This document shows positions 18,197 to 26,046 of a stretch of DNA of 64,000 bases, piece by piece. Each line of letters begins with the position of its first letter. The stretch's first letter is position 1. Below the pieces are notes generated by a model. That model worked only from the letters and a program-made list of their open reading frames with translations, ran no database searches and was not told the DNA's origin. The stretch is from Sinomonas cellulolyticus (lineage in GTDB: Bacteria > Actinomycetota > Actinomycetes > Actinomycetales > Micrococcaceae): assembly GCF_014656475.1 (NCBI RefSeq), contig NZ_BNCM01000002.1:248001-312000 (forward strand). Direction: 5' to 3'. A program made the position numbers and the translations under genes.

Positions 18197-19036
18197 ATGT
18201 CTTCTGCTCTGGCCGAGCCCGCACTCGCCTCCTCCGCACCCACCGCCGCCGCGCTCGAGTTCCGCGGCGTTGCGCAGGCGTTCGCCGCCCGAAGCGGGAC
18301 GGCCCGCGGGACGCACGACGGCGCCACGCAGGTCCTACGTGACATCCACCTTGAGCTCGCGCCGGGGGAGATCCTTGCGCTGCTCGGCCCCAGCGGCTCC
18401 GGCAAGTCCACGCTCCTGCGCATCGCCGCCGGCCTGGACTCCCCGAGCGCCGGTGAGCTGCTCGTGGGCGGGGCCCCGAGCACGGGCATCTCGCCCCTGT
18501 GCGCCGTCGGATTCCAGGAGCCGCGCCTCCTCCCGTGGCTCAGCGTGCACGACAATGTCGCGCTCGGGCTGCCCAAGGGCACGGACAAGCGCGAGGGGCG
18601 CGCCGCCGTCGTACGTCTGCTCGCCCTCGTAGGCCTCGAGCACTGCGCGGACTACCGCCCCGCAGAGATCTCGGGCGGCATGGCGCAGCGCGCCTCCCTG
18701 GCCCGGGCGCTTGCGCGGCGTCCCGGCGTGCTGCTGCTCGACGAGCCGTTCGGCGCCCTCGATGCCCTCACCCGCCTCAAGATGCAGGACCTCCTCCTGC
18801 GGGTCCATGAGGCCGAGCCGACCACCGTGCTGCTCGTGACGCATGACGTCGACGAGGCCTTGGCCCTGGCTGACCGGATCGTGGTCCTCGGCTCGGAGCC
18901 CAGCATCCCTGGCGCGACGATCCAGCACGTCCTCGAGGTCCCCGGCGACCGCCCGCGCGACCGGGCCGACGTCGAGCTCGCGACGCTGCGCGGCACGCTC
19001 CTGGCCACGCTCGGCGTGGACCCGCATCGCCGCTGA
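18197..19036 (+). CDS. ssuB: ABC transporter ATPase, aliphatic-sulfonate/taurine type (SsuB/TauB-like)
   Basis: A 279-residue ATPase. Walker A GPSGSGKST, Q-loop at VGFQEPRLLPW, signature ISGGMAQR, Walker B LLLDEPFGALD and the switch TLLVTHD-type segment are present. Q-loop and D-loop wording fit the nitrate/sulfonate/taurine transporter family. It is the first gene of a three-gene operon with a Tat-type binding protein and a permease. An S-box riboswitch overlaps its ribosome site, implying repression when SAM is plentiful. The ATG at 18197 has GGAG 6 nt upstream. An unusual Ser/Gly/Thr-rich insertion (about residues 29-42) lies between the first strands and contains one copy of the CGCACGACGGCG 12-mer. 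Confidence 0.9.
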   Translation: MSSALAEPALASSAPTAAALEFRGVAQAFAARSGTARGTHDGATQVLRDIHLELAPGEILALLGPSGSGKSTLLRIAAGLDSPSAGELLVGGAPSTGISPLCAVGFQEPRLLPWLSVHDNVALGLPKGTDKREGRAAVVRLLALVGLEHCADYRPAEISGGMAQRASLARALARRPGVLLLDEPFGALDALTRLKMQDLLLRVHEAEPTTVLLVTHDVDEALALADRIVVLGSEPSIPGATIQHVLEVPGDRPRDRADVELATLRGTLLATLGVDPHRR

Positions 19037-19098
19037 CGCGTTCGCGACCCGCGCCTGTACCACCCGCACACTGTCCCACCCTGTAGAAGAGGTCCCCC

Positions 19099-20127
19099 AT
19101 GCCCGCCGCGCCCACATCCCGCCGCTCCTTCCTCGCCCTCGGCCTCGGCGCCGCCGCCCTGAGCCTGAGCGCCTGCGCCGGGGAGGGCGCCGGCGGTACC
19201 GCCGCTGCGGCCGCCGCTGGCGGCGGCAAATCCGGCACCCTGAACATCGACTGGGCCACCTACAACCCGCTTTCAGTGGTCATCAAGGAGAAGGGCTGGC
19301 TCGAGGAAGCCCTCAAGCCGAAGAACGTGGCCGTCACTTGGGTCCAGTCGGCCGGATCGAACAAGGCCAACGAGGCGCTGCGCGCCGGCGCCATCGACGT
19401 CGGCTCCACGGCCGGCTCGGCGGCCCTCCTCGCCCGTGCCAACGGCTCCCCCATCAAGACGATCAGCCTCTACTCGCAGCCTGAGTGGGCGGCCCTCGTG
19501 GTCGGCAAGGACTCGAAGATCTCCTCGGTGGCAGAGCTCAAGGGCAGGCAGATCGCCGCCACGAAGGGCACCGACCCGTACTTCTTCCTCCTCCAGGCTC
19601 TCGAGGCGAACGGCCTCAAGCAGAACGACGTGACCGTGCAGAACCTCCAGCACGCAGATGGCCGAACGGCCCTCGAGAACGGCTCGGTGGACGCCTGGAG
19701 TGGCCTCGATCCCATCATGGCGGCGGCCGAGCAGAATGGCGCGCGCCTCATCTACCGCAACATCGACTTCAACACGTACGGCTTCCTCAACGCGACAGAG
19801 TCGTTCATCAAGGAGCGCCCCGAGCAGGCGCAGACGGTGGTCGACGTGTACGAGAAGGCCCGTGGGTGGGCGGCGAACAACCTCGAGGAGACCACCGCCC
19901 TGCTCGCTAAGGCCGCGAACATCTCCGACGCCGTGGCCGGCAAGGTCATCAAGGAGCGCACCCGCCTGGCGATCAACCCCATTCCCGGCGACGCGCAGCT
20001 GGCCGTCCTGAAGAAGGTCGGACCGATCTTCGTCGCCTCCGGCGACGTGTCCGGGCAGGACAAGATCGACGCCGCCCTCTCCTCCCTCCTCGATCCCACG
20101 TTCGCCTCCAAGGCGGCCACGGCATGA
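19099..20127 (+). CDS. ssuA: ABC transporter substrate-binding lipoprotein, sulfonate type (SsuA-like)
   Basis: A 342-residue periplasmic-type binding protein. The N-terminus has a twin-arginine motif (SRRSFLAL) followed by a lipobox (LSAC), so it is probably Tat-exported and lipid-anchored outside the membrane. The mature part carries the NMT1/SsuA fold: SVVIKEKGWLEEAL, GAIDVGSTAGSAALLARANG and the GKDSKISSVAELKGRQIAATKGTDP hinge. It should capture alkanesulfonates, taurine or a related organosulfur compound for the neighbouring permease. Its TGA overlaps the ATG of the permease (ATGA). Ligand identity is not readable. Confidence 0.9.
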   Translation: MPAAPTSRRSFLALGLGAAALSLSACAGEGAGGTAAAAAAGGGKSGTLNIDWATYNPLSVVIKEKGWLEEALKPKNVAVTWVQSAGSNKANEALRAGAIDVGSTAGSAALLARANGSPIKTISLYSQPEWAALVVGKDSKISSVAELKGRQIAATKGTDPYFFLLQALEANGLKQNDVTVQNLQHADGRTALENGSVDAWSGLDPIMAAAEQNGARLIYRNIDFNTYGFLNATESFIKERPEQAQTVVDVYEKARGWAANNLEETTALLAKAANISDAVAGKVIKERTRLAINPIPGDAQLAVLKKVGPIFVASGDVSGQDKIDAALSSLLDPTFASKAATA

Positions 20128-20978
20128 GCACCGCCCAGCCCGAGAGGGAGGTGACGCACGACGCCGCGGAGGCACCCGCCGTCGTGCGCGGCGGGACGCG
20201 CGGTGGTCGCCGCGGCGGGGACGCTGGGAACGCCGTCAAGCGAGGGGCGATCGGCGCCGTCGTGCCCCTCGTGCTGCTGGCACTGTGGCAGTGGTCCACG
20301 TCCGCGGGCCTGTTCAGCGCTGTGCAGCTGCCGGCGCCCGGCGCCGTGCTGGCGGCGGGCGTGGAGCTCGCGGGCAGGGGCGAGCTGTGGACGCACGTGG
20401 GCATCTCGACGCAGCGGGTGCTCCTCGGGTTCCTGATCGGCGGGGCGCTCGGACTCGCGTTCGGGTCGCTCGTGGGCCTCTCGCAGTGGGCCGACCGGCT
20501 CCTCTCCCCCACGATCGGGGCCCTGCGCGCCGTGCCGTCGCTCGCATGGGTGCCGCTGCTGATCCTCTGGCTCAAGATCGGGGAGAACTCCAAGCTCACC
20601 CTCATAGCCATCGGCGCTTTCTTTCCCGTGTTCACGACGGTGTACCTCGCGCTGCGGCACGTGGACCGCAAGCTCGTCGAGGCCGGGCGGGCGTTCGGGC
20701 TCACCGGGCTGAAGCTCCTGACCACCATCCAGCTGCCCGCCGTGGTGCCGGCCATCTTCTCGGGTCTGCGGCTCGCCCTGGCCCAGGCGTGGCTGTTCCT
20801 CGTGGCGGCTGAGCTCATCGCCTCCTCCATGGGCCTCGGGTTCCTCTTGACGGACTCGCAGAACAACGGGCGTACGGACCGGCTGCTGCTGGCCATCGTG
20901 CTGCTGGCGGTGATCGGTAAGGCCACGGACGCCCTGCTGGGCCTCGCCGAGCGGTGGGCCGTGCGGCGCTGGGCGTAG
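20124..20978 (+). CDS. ssuC: ABC transporter permease, aliphatic-sulfonate type (SsuC-like)
   Basis: A 284-residue membrane protein with about six helices and the BPD-type loop facing the ATPase (EAGRAFGLTGLKLLTTIQLPAVVPAIFSGLRLALAQAW, residues ~185-225), the EAA motif of importers. The first ~40 residues are a charged, Gly/Arg-rich cytoplasmic extension. Translation is coupled to the binding-protein gene by an ATGA overlap. It forms the channel of the sulfonate-type importer with two copies of the upstream ATPase. A 382-bp gap follows before the acetyl-CoA synthetase gene. Confidence 0.92.
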   Translation: MSTAQPEREVTHDAAEAPAVVRGGTRGGRRGGDAGNAVKRGAIGAVVPLVLLALWQWSTSAGLFSAVQLPAPGAVLAAGVELAGRGELWTHVGISTQRVLLGFLIGGALGLAFGSLVGLSQWADRLLSPTIGALRAVPSLAWVPLLILWLKIGENSKLTLIAIGAFFPVFTTVYLALRHVDRKLVEAGRAFGLTGLKLLTTIQLPAVVPAIFSGLRLALAQAWLFLVAAELIASSMGLGFLLTDSQNNGRTDRLLLAIVLLAVIGKATDALLGLAERWAVRRWA

Positions 20979-21036
20979 GGGGCGCGGCGGGGGCGGCACC
21001 GGCGGGAGAGCCGGACGCCGGCAACGGCAGGGCATC

Positions 21037-21152
21037 GGGAGTTCCCCAGCATTGACTCCTCCCGGCTGTCTCGTGGGAGAGGGGAACCGCATGGTTCCGC
21101 ACTCTGGCGGATCGCGCCGGGGTCCTCCCGCCCTGAAAGCTGGGGAGTTGCC
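21037..21152. other. structured intergenic block with imperfect inverted ends
   Basis: Between the permease and the next riboswitch lies 116 bp bounded by imperfect inverted repeats (21037-21053 and 21136-21152, 13 of 17 bases matching around CCCCAGC). Inside is a perfect hairpin, GGAACC-gcat-GGTTCC at 21083-21098. There is no open frame of note. It could be the remains of a mobile-element end (for example an IS200/IS605-type right end) or the transporter's terminator. The origin is uncertain. Confidence 0.3.
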
Positions 21153-21261
21153 TACGCCGCCCTCATCCCGGCCCTCATCCTCGCCCTCGGCAGGCATTTG
21201 TTACGCCACCGGCCTCCAGCTTTTGCGCCGGAGCCGCGGATTGCGTGAAGGTTGAAGAAAC

Positions 21262-21352
21262 CCATCCCGAGCGGCCGAGAGATCTGGCTCCCTGACGCCG
21301 CAGCAACCCTGGCCCGCCCGCGGGCCACCGGTGCTACCGCCAGAACCGATGG
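21262..21352 (+). promoter_or_regulatory. SAM-sensing S-box (SAM-I type) riboswitch before acetyl-CoA synthetase
   Basis: Same element order as the copy at 18102: CCGAGCGGCCGAGAGATCTGG, GACGCCGCAGCAACC, a GC-rich P3-like hairpin, GGTGCTACCGCCAGAACC. P1 pairs CCATC (21262-21266) with GATGG (21348-21352). GGAG (21351-21354) overlaps the P1 strand by two bases and lies exactly 6 nt before the ATG, the same layout as in copy one. GTTACGC at 21200-21206 stands about 60 bp upstream, as in copy one. Confidence 0.85.
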
Positions 21353-21360
21353 AGATGAGC

Positions 21361-23349
21361 ATGACCTCGCTGACCGACGCCCCTGCCCGGGCCCACGCCG
21401 CTGCGCAGACCGACGCCTCTGTCCCGGCCGAGCCCGGCTCGCTGCAGACCGACCCCGAGCGCCTCGCGTTCTGGGAGGACGCCGCCCGTCGGCTCACATG
21501 GGAGCGCGAGTGGGACACGGCGCACACGTGGATCCCCGCGGACGTCGAGGCGAACGAGCCGCCGGTGATCCGCTGGTTCGAGGGCGGGCGCCTCAATGCT
21601 GCCGTCAACTGCGCCGACCGGCACGTCGCCGCGGGACACGGGGACAAGGTCGCGCTGCACTTCGAGGGCGAGCCCGGCGACCGGGTCACCGTCACGTACG
21701 CGGATCTGCAGCGCCGCGTGTCCCAGGCCGCGAACGCGCTGCTCGCGCTCGGGATCGGCAGGGGCGACCGCGTGGTGATCTACCTGCCCGTGCTCGTGGA
21801 GACGATCGTCATCACGCTCGCGTGCGCGCGGATCGGGGCCGTGCACTCGCTCGTGTTCGGAGGCTTCTCGGCCGAGGCGCTGCGCTTCCGGGTCGAGGAC
21901 ACCGGGGCGAAGCTGCTCGTCACCACGGACGGCCAGTACCGCCGCGGCAAGGCCGTTCCCGTCAAGGCCAACGCCGACGCCGCGGCGCGCGGCGGAGCGG
22001 CAGCCGGGGACAACGCCGTCGAGCATGTCCTGGTGATCAAGCGGACTGGCTCCGAGATCGCCTGGACGCCGGGGCGCGACGTGTGGTGGCACGAGATCGT
22101 CGACACGCAGCCCGAGGTGCACGAGGCCGAGGCGTTCGATGCCGAGACCCCGCTGTTCATCATGTACACGTCGGGCACGACGGGGAAGCCGAAGGGCCTG
22201 GTCCACACGACCGGCGGGTACCTCACGCAGGCCTCGTGGAGTCACGAGTACCTGTTTTCCCATCCGGACCCGGCGCTGCGGGACAACGATGTGCACTGGT
22301 GCACCGCGGACCTCGCGTGGGTCACGGCGCACACGTACGAGATCTACGGGCCGCTCTCCAACGGCGTCACGCAGGTGATCTTCGAGGGCACGCCCAACAC
22401 CCCGCATCCGGGGCGGCACTTCGAGATCATCCAGCGCTACGGCGTCACGAGCTACTACACTGCACCCACGCTCGTCCGCTCGCTCATGGGCTGGTTCCCG
22501 GACGGCGTCCCCGCCGAGTACGACTTCTCCTCGGTCCGCGTGTGCGGCACCGTCGGCGAGGCCGTGAACCCGGAGGCGTGGCGGTGGCTTCGCTCGACCG
22601 TGGGCCGCGGTGAGGTGCCGATGGTGGACACGTGGTGGCAGTCCGAGACCGGCGCGACCGTGCTCTCGCCGCGCCAGGCGGACACGGCGTTCAAGCCCGG
22701 GTGCGCCACAAGGGCGCTGCCGGGCCTCGCCACGGCGATCGTGGACGACGACGGCGCCCCGGTCGCGCCGGGCGTGCAGGGGAACATCGTGGTCACCGCG
22801 ACCGGCCCCGCGATGGCGCGGACGGTCTGGGGCAACCCGCAGCGGTACCTCGACTCGTACTGGCGGAAGTACGCCGAGCGGGGCTGGTTCCTCGCCGGCG
22901 ACGGCGCGCGGTACGACGCCGACGGCGACACGTGGATCCTCGGCCGCACCGACGACGTGCTCAACGTCTCGGGCCACCGGCTCTCGACGATCGAGATCGA
23001 GTCCGCGCTCGTGTCGCACCCGGCCGTGGTCGAGGCGGGCGTTTGCCCGGTGACGGATGCGGTGACCGGGCACGCGGTGGCGGCGTTCGTCGTCGTGAAT
23101 CCGGCGGCCGTGGCGGCGCTCCCCGGCACCCTGGACGAGGCCTTGCGGGCCCACGTCGCGAAGGAGATCGGGCCGATTGCGAAGCCGCGCGACATCGTCG
23201 TGGTCCCGGACGTGCCCAAGACCCGCTCGGGCAAGATCATGCGCCGCCTGCTCACACAGCTGTTCGAGGGCACTGCCCTCGGCGACACGACGAGCCTGCA
23301 GAACGAGCCGTGCATCGCGGAGATCGAAAAGGTCCTCGCGGACCGCTGA
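21361..23349 (+). CDS. acsA: acetyl-CoA synthetase
   Basis: A 662-residue AMP-forming acetate-CoA ligase. Diagnostic segments: LHFEGEPGDRVTVTYADL, GAVHSLVFGGFSAEALRFR, the P-loop MYTSGTTGKPKGLVH, WCTADLAWVTAHTYEIYGPL, VDTWWQSETG and, near the C-terminus, PKTRSGKIMRR with the lysine that is reversibly acetylated in Acs. It converts acetate, ATP and CoA to acetyl-CoA, AMP and pyrophosphate. The start at 21361 is chosen because GGAG of the riboswitch lies 6 nt before it. Control by a SAM riboswitch is unusual for this enzyme; since O-acetylhomoserine sulfhydrylase (MetY, 28.8 kb) releases acetate, the enzyme may recycle it. Acetate rather than propionate is favoured by overall likeness. Confidence 0.93.
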   Translation: MTSLTDAPARAHAAAQTDASVPAEPGSLQTDPERLAFWEDAARRLTWEREWDTAHTWIPADVEANEPPVIRWFEGGRLNAAVNCADRHVAAGHGDKVALHFEGEPGDRVTVTYADLQRRVSQAANALLALGIGRGDRVVIYLPVLVETIVITLACARIGAVHSLVFGGFSAEALRFRVEDTGAKLLVTTDGQYRRGKAVPVKANADAAARGGAAAGDNAVEHVLVIKRTGSEIAWTPGRDVWWHEIVDTQPEVHEAEAFDAETPLFIMYTSGTTGKPKGLVHTTGGYLTQASWSHEYLFSHPDPALRDNDVHWCTADLAWVTAHTYEIYGPLSNGVTQVIFEGTPNTPHPGRHFEIIQRYGVTSYYTAPTLVRSLMGWFPDGVPAEYDFSSVRVCGTVGEAVNPEAWRWLRSTVGRGEVPMVDTWWQSETGATVLSPRQADTAFKPGCATRALPGLATAIVDDDGAPVAPGVQGNIVVTATGPAMARTVWGNPQRYLDSYWRKYAERGWFLAGDGARYDADGDTWILGRTDDVLNVSGHRLSTIEIESALVSHPAVVEAGVCPVTDAVTGHAVAAFVVVNPAAVAALPGTLDEALRAHVAKEIGPIAKPRDIVVVPDVPKTRSGKIMRRLLTQLFEGTALGDTTSLQNEPCIAEIEKVLADR

Positions 23350-23352
23350 CCA

Positions 23353-23485
23353 AGGACCCCGCAATAAGCCGCCAGGGACCCCGCAACGAGAAGGACCTGA
23401 CCCCTCAGCGTGAGGGGTCAGGTCCCTTTCGTTGCGGGGTCCCTGCCGGACCGTTGCGGGGTCCCTGCCGGACCGCTGCGGGGTC
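23353..23485. repeat. composite palindrome joining GTTGCGGGGTCCC and TGAGGGGTCA modules
   Basis: The whole gap between the convergent acsA and FMN reductase genes is filled by this element. The central hairpin has 33-nt arms (23375-23407 and 23411-23443) with two mismatches and a 3-nt loop GCG; each arm joins one GGGACCCCGCAAC module to one TGACCCCTCA module. Further GTTGCGGGGTCC copies flank it on both sides. It probably terminates transcripts from both directions. Confidence 0.75.
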
Positions 23486-24211
23486 TCAGACCGCGGCGGC
23501 CTCGAGCTCGAACTCGCCCGCACGGACCTTCGCGAAGGCGACGGTCCAGGCCACGAGCTGGTCCAGCATCGGGTCGACCGATGCGGCCTGCATGTCGGTG
23601 GGCTTGAAGGTCGAGAAGTTCTCGAAGTCCCCGAACAGCGAGAACATGCCGGTCTTCTGCACGTGGGCCACCTGCAGCTCGGACAGGATGCCGCGCAGGT
23701 GCTCGACCGCGCGGGCGCCCATCGCCGAGCCGTAGCCCACGATCCCCGCGGCCTTGTTCGCGAACTCCGCGTTAAGGAAGCTCAGCGCGTTGGCCAGGGC
23801 CGGCGTCGTCGAGTGGTTGTACTCGGGGGTGACGAACACGAAGCCGTCGAACCCGGCGATCGTCGCCGCCCACGCCTTGGTGTGCTCGCCCTGGTAGTTG
23901 GCGTACGCGGCCGGGTAGGCCTCGTCGAGCAGGGGCAGGTTGAACGAGTCGATGTCCACGAGCTCGAACTGCGCATCGCCGCGCTGGTTCGCGCGGGCCA
24001 CGAGCCACTCCGCGACCTGGAGGTTGTTGCGGCCCGGGCGGGTGCTTCCGGTCACCACGGCAATGCGCGGCGCGCCTTCACGCACGACGGCGGCGCTCGC
24101 CTCGGCGGGGGCCGCCGCCGGGGCGGCGGGAGCCTCAGGCTTCGCCGGGACCTCCGCGCGGTGGGCGGCGGACGAGTCGGACTTGCCGAAGAGCTTCTTG
24201 AGCCAGGACAT
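23486..24211 (-). CDS. NAD(P)H-dependent FMN reductase with N-terminal extension
   Basis: A 241-residue flavodoxin-like reductase. The core starts near residue 50 with IAVVTGSTRPGRN (phosphate-binding loop for FMN) and includes VTPEYNHSTTPALANALSF, the isoalloxazine-contact loop of the family. It reduces free or bound FMN, or quinones/azo compounds, using NAD(P)H. The first ~47 residues form a Lys-rich start plus an Ala/Pro-rich linker, absent from typical members of ~190 residues; it might mediate membrane or protein contact. Two palindromic operator-like sites lie directly upstream. It sits within the sulfur island, but the operators suggest control by redox or electrophile stress instead. 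Confidence 0.88.
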   Translation of the reverse strand: MSWLKKLFGKSDSSAAHRAEVPAKPEAPAAPAAAPAEASAAVVREGAPRIAVVTGSTRPGRNNLQVAEWLVARANQRGDAQFELVDIDSFNLPLLDEAYPAAYANYQGEHTKAWAATIAGFDGFVFVTPEYNHSTTPALANALSFLNAEFANKAAGIVGYGSAMGARAVEHLRGILSELQVAHVQKTGMFSLFGDFENFSTFKPTDMQAASVDPMLDQLVAWTVAFAKVRAGEFELEAAAV

Positions 24212-24230
24212 GATGCCTCACAAGGGAAGT

Positions 24231-24281
24231 AGTTGATGTTTCAACCACAACTCTACAGGACAACTAGTTGATGCATCAACT
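24231..24281 (-). promoter_or_regulatory. paired TTGATN4TCAA-type operators before FMN reductase
   Basis: Two related palindromes lie 20-70 bp before the FMN reductase start: AGTTGATGCATCAACT at 24266-24281 (perfect) and GTTGATGTTTCAAC at 24232-24245 (near perfect), centres about 35 bp apart. Such sites typify MarR/HxlR-type repressors of flavin and quinone reductases. No MarR gene is adjacent, so the regulator lies elsewhere or is the DUF5937/ArsR protein at 24.9 kb. Confidence 0.6.
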
Positions 24282-24345
24282 TCCACCGCGTCTGCGCTCC
24301 GGAGGGACCAGGCCGGCCACGCAAGAGCAGCGGGGTGACGGCATG

Positions 24346-24825
24346 TCAGCCGAGCCGCAGGGGGTTCGCCCCGGCCCGTGCCATCGCCACCGAATCCTCC
24401 TCCCGCCGCCCGGCAACCCGGGCATCGATCTCCGCGGCCGCCCGTACCTCGCGGATGATCCACGCCCACGCGTGGCGCAGTGCACGGCGGAGCCCCGAGA
24501 GGTCGGGCAGCCCGAGGAGGTCGCCCGAATGGTCGGGCACCACGGTCGGCGGCACCGTCCGTAGGGCGGCGGGGGCGTGACCTGAGCGCAGCGGGACGCG
24601 AACCGACGACGCCGCCCGCCCGGCCGCCGTCGTGCGCTCCCCGAGCCCCCCGGTGGGTGAATGCGGTGCACGCGCGGGACGGCGCCGAACCGGGCGGAGG
24701 GGGTGGAGGAGCCGGTCGTCGGCAGGTGACGGCGCGCGGCCGGCACTGCGGGCCTCGACGGCATGGGGGTCGGGGGCGATCGGGTGGGTAGCAGAGGCGT
24801 CGGTGCGGGTGGTGTTCGTTGCCAT
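24346..24825 (-). CDS. hypothetical protein, divergent from ArsR-type regulator
   Basis: A 159-residue protein starting MATNTTRTDAS. The N-terminal ~90 residues are Pro/Arg/Ala-rich and probably disordered (including RTTAAG encoded by the CGCACGACGGCG 12-mer); the C-terminal part (LSGLRRALRHAWAWIIREVRAAAEIDARVAGR) looks like an amphipathic helix with three Trp/Ile positions. No family recognised. It is transcribed divergently from the ArsR-type gene with a 94-bp gap. The coding nature is supported mainly by its open frame and helix-like C-terminus. Confidence 0.5.
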   Translation of the reverse strand: MATNTTRTDASATHPIAPDPHAVEARSAGRAPSPADDRLLHPLRPVRRRPARAPHSPTGGLGERTTAAGRAASSVRVPLRSGHAPAALRTVPPTVVPDHSGDLLGLPDLSGLRRALRHAWAWIIREVRAAAEIDARVAGRREEDSVAMARAGANPLRLG

Positions 24826-24919
24826 GCCCAGCAGTCTGCGCCGCCCCACGAGGAGTCAAAACGATTCGGTTCTGCCCGAATCCTCGCCCTGCGGCGGCCC
24901 TGAAACCTACCCTGAGTCC

Positions 24920-25909
24920 ATGTTCATCACGCTCACGAGCGAGGACCTCACGAAGGTCCACTTCGAGGCGTCGCCGCTGTGGGAGACGGTGACCAGCCTG
25001 CGGGCGCTGCAGGCCGGAACGCCGCTGCACCGGCCGTGGATCGCGGAGGCGCGGCAGCGCATCACGGCAGACCAGGACCCGCTCGGGCGCGAGCACCTCC
25101 GGATCCTCACCACGCTCGTGCAGCCCAAGGGCTACATCGCCGATTCGCTCACCCCCACCCCAGACCGCGCGGACACGTTCGCGGACGCGCTCGACGCCGT
25201 CCGCGACGTCCCCGCCGAGCTGTGGCTGCGCGACCTCGACTGCCTCGAGAAGCTCGCGCCGACCGGCTACGTGCGAGCGACCCTCGACGAGCTCCGGGCC
25301 GACATCGCCGGTGCCGTGCCCCGCATCGTGGCGGCGCTGCGCTGGTACTGGTCCACCGCCGTCGAGCCCTACTGGCCCAAGCTGCGCTCAGTGCTGCTCG
25401 CGGACATCGACTCCCGCCTCGATGAGCTCTCCCGCTACGGCATCCAGGAGGTCTTCAAGACCCTCCACCCGAGCGTCCGTCCGACCCCCACCGGCCTCGA
25501 GATCACCCGCGGCTGCGAAGCGACGGACCTGCCGAAGCCCGGCAGCGGGCTGATCCTCGTGCCGAACGCGTTCGTGTGGCCCAACACCCTCGTGCTGAAC
25601 ATCGCCCCGTTCGTGCCCACGATCACGTACGCGCCGCGCGGGGTCGGCCGGCTGTGGGAGACGACGCGGGAGACGCGCGAGTCGCCGGTCTCACGGCTGC
25701 TCGGCCGCACCCGCGCGCAGATCCTCGCGCAGCTGGACGTGCCGATGACGACGACGCAGCTCGCCTGCGCGCTCGACCTCGCCGCGGGGACGGTCAACTC
25801 GCACCTGAAGGTCCTGGCCGATTCCGGCCTGGCCGAGGCCCTGCGGGCCGGCCGCGAAGTGTTCTACCAGCGCGGCCGGGTGGGCGAGGAGCTGCTGGCG
25901 CGGGGATGA
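24920..25909 (+). CDS. DUF5937/ArsR-type winged-helix transcriptional regulator
   Basis: A 329-residue regulator. The N-terminal ~220 residues match DUF5937 (ITLTSEDLTKVHFEASPLWETVTSLRAL), a probable ligand-sensing domain. The C-terminal ~80 residues form an ArsR-type winged helix: LGRTRAQILAQLDVPMTTTQLACALDLAAGTVNSHLKVLADSGLAEALRAGREVFYQ. No metal-binding ELCVCD box is seen, so a metal sensor role is unlikely. In relatives such genes often flank efflux pumps; here the divergent partner is a hypothetical gene. The ATG at 24920 has only a weak ribosome site. Confidence 0.88.
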   Translation: MFITLTSEDLTKVHFEASPLWETVTSLRALQAGTPLHRPWIAEARQRITADQDPLGREHLRILTTLVQPKGYIADSLTPTPDRADTFADALDAVRDVPAELWLRDLDCLEKLAPTGYVRATLDELRADIAGAVPRIVAALRWYWSTAVEPYWPKLRSVLLADIDSRLDELSRYGIQEVFKTLHPSVRPTPTGLEITRGCEATDLPKPGSGLILVPNAFVWPNTLVLNIAPFVPTITYAPRGVGRLWETTRETRESPVSRLLGRTRAQILAQLDVPMTTTQLACALDLAAGTVNSHLKVLADSGLAEALRAGREVFYQRGRVGEELLARG

Positions 25910-25935
25910 TCCCTGCAGGGACCCCGGGCTGCCAG

Positions 25936-26040
25936 GGACCCCGCAACCGCCCGCGAGAGACCCCGCAACCGCCCGCCAGGGACCCCACAACCGCCCGCCA
26001 GGGACCCCGCAACCGCCCGCCAGGGACCCCGCAAGCGCGG
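25936..26040. repeat. 22-bp tandem repeat carrying GGGACCCCGCAAC modules
   Basis: Almost five direct copies of a 22-bp unit (GGACCCCGCAACCGCCCGCC plus AG) run from 25936 to 26040 with few changes. The repeat fills the gap between the convergent ArsR-type and SfnB-like genes. The unit contains the same GTTGCGGGGTCC module (other strand) that makes palindromes at 23.4 and 30.7 kb, but here it is arrayed head to tail. Confidence 0.85.
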
Positions 26041-26046
26041 GGCGGG

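Noticed and set aside
20979..21260. A tRNA or small RNA gene in the gap before acsA
   Set aside because: No cloverleaf or known RNA consensus was found apart from the S-box that follows; the hairpins do not fit a tRNA.
23353..23485. An attachment site or integron attC in the acsA-FMN reductase gap
   Set aside because: The palindrome is long but has no integrase gene nearby and its modules recur at other gene ends, fitting a terminator-like repeat better.
25936..26040. CRISPR-like array of 22-bp repeats
   Set aside because: The copies are head to tail with no spacers and no cas genes nearby, so it is a simple tandem repeat.
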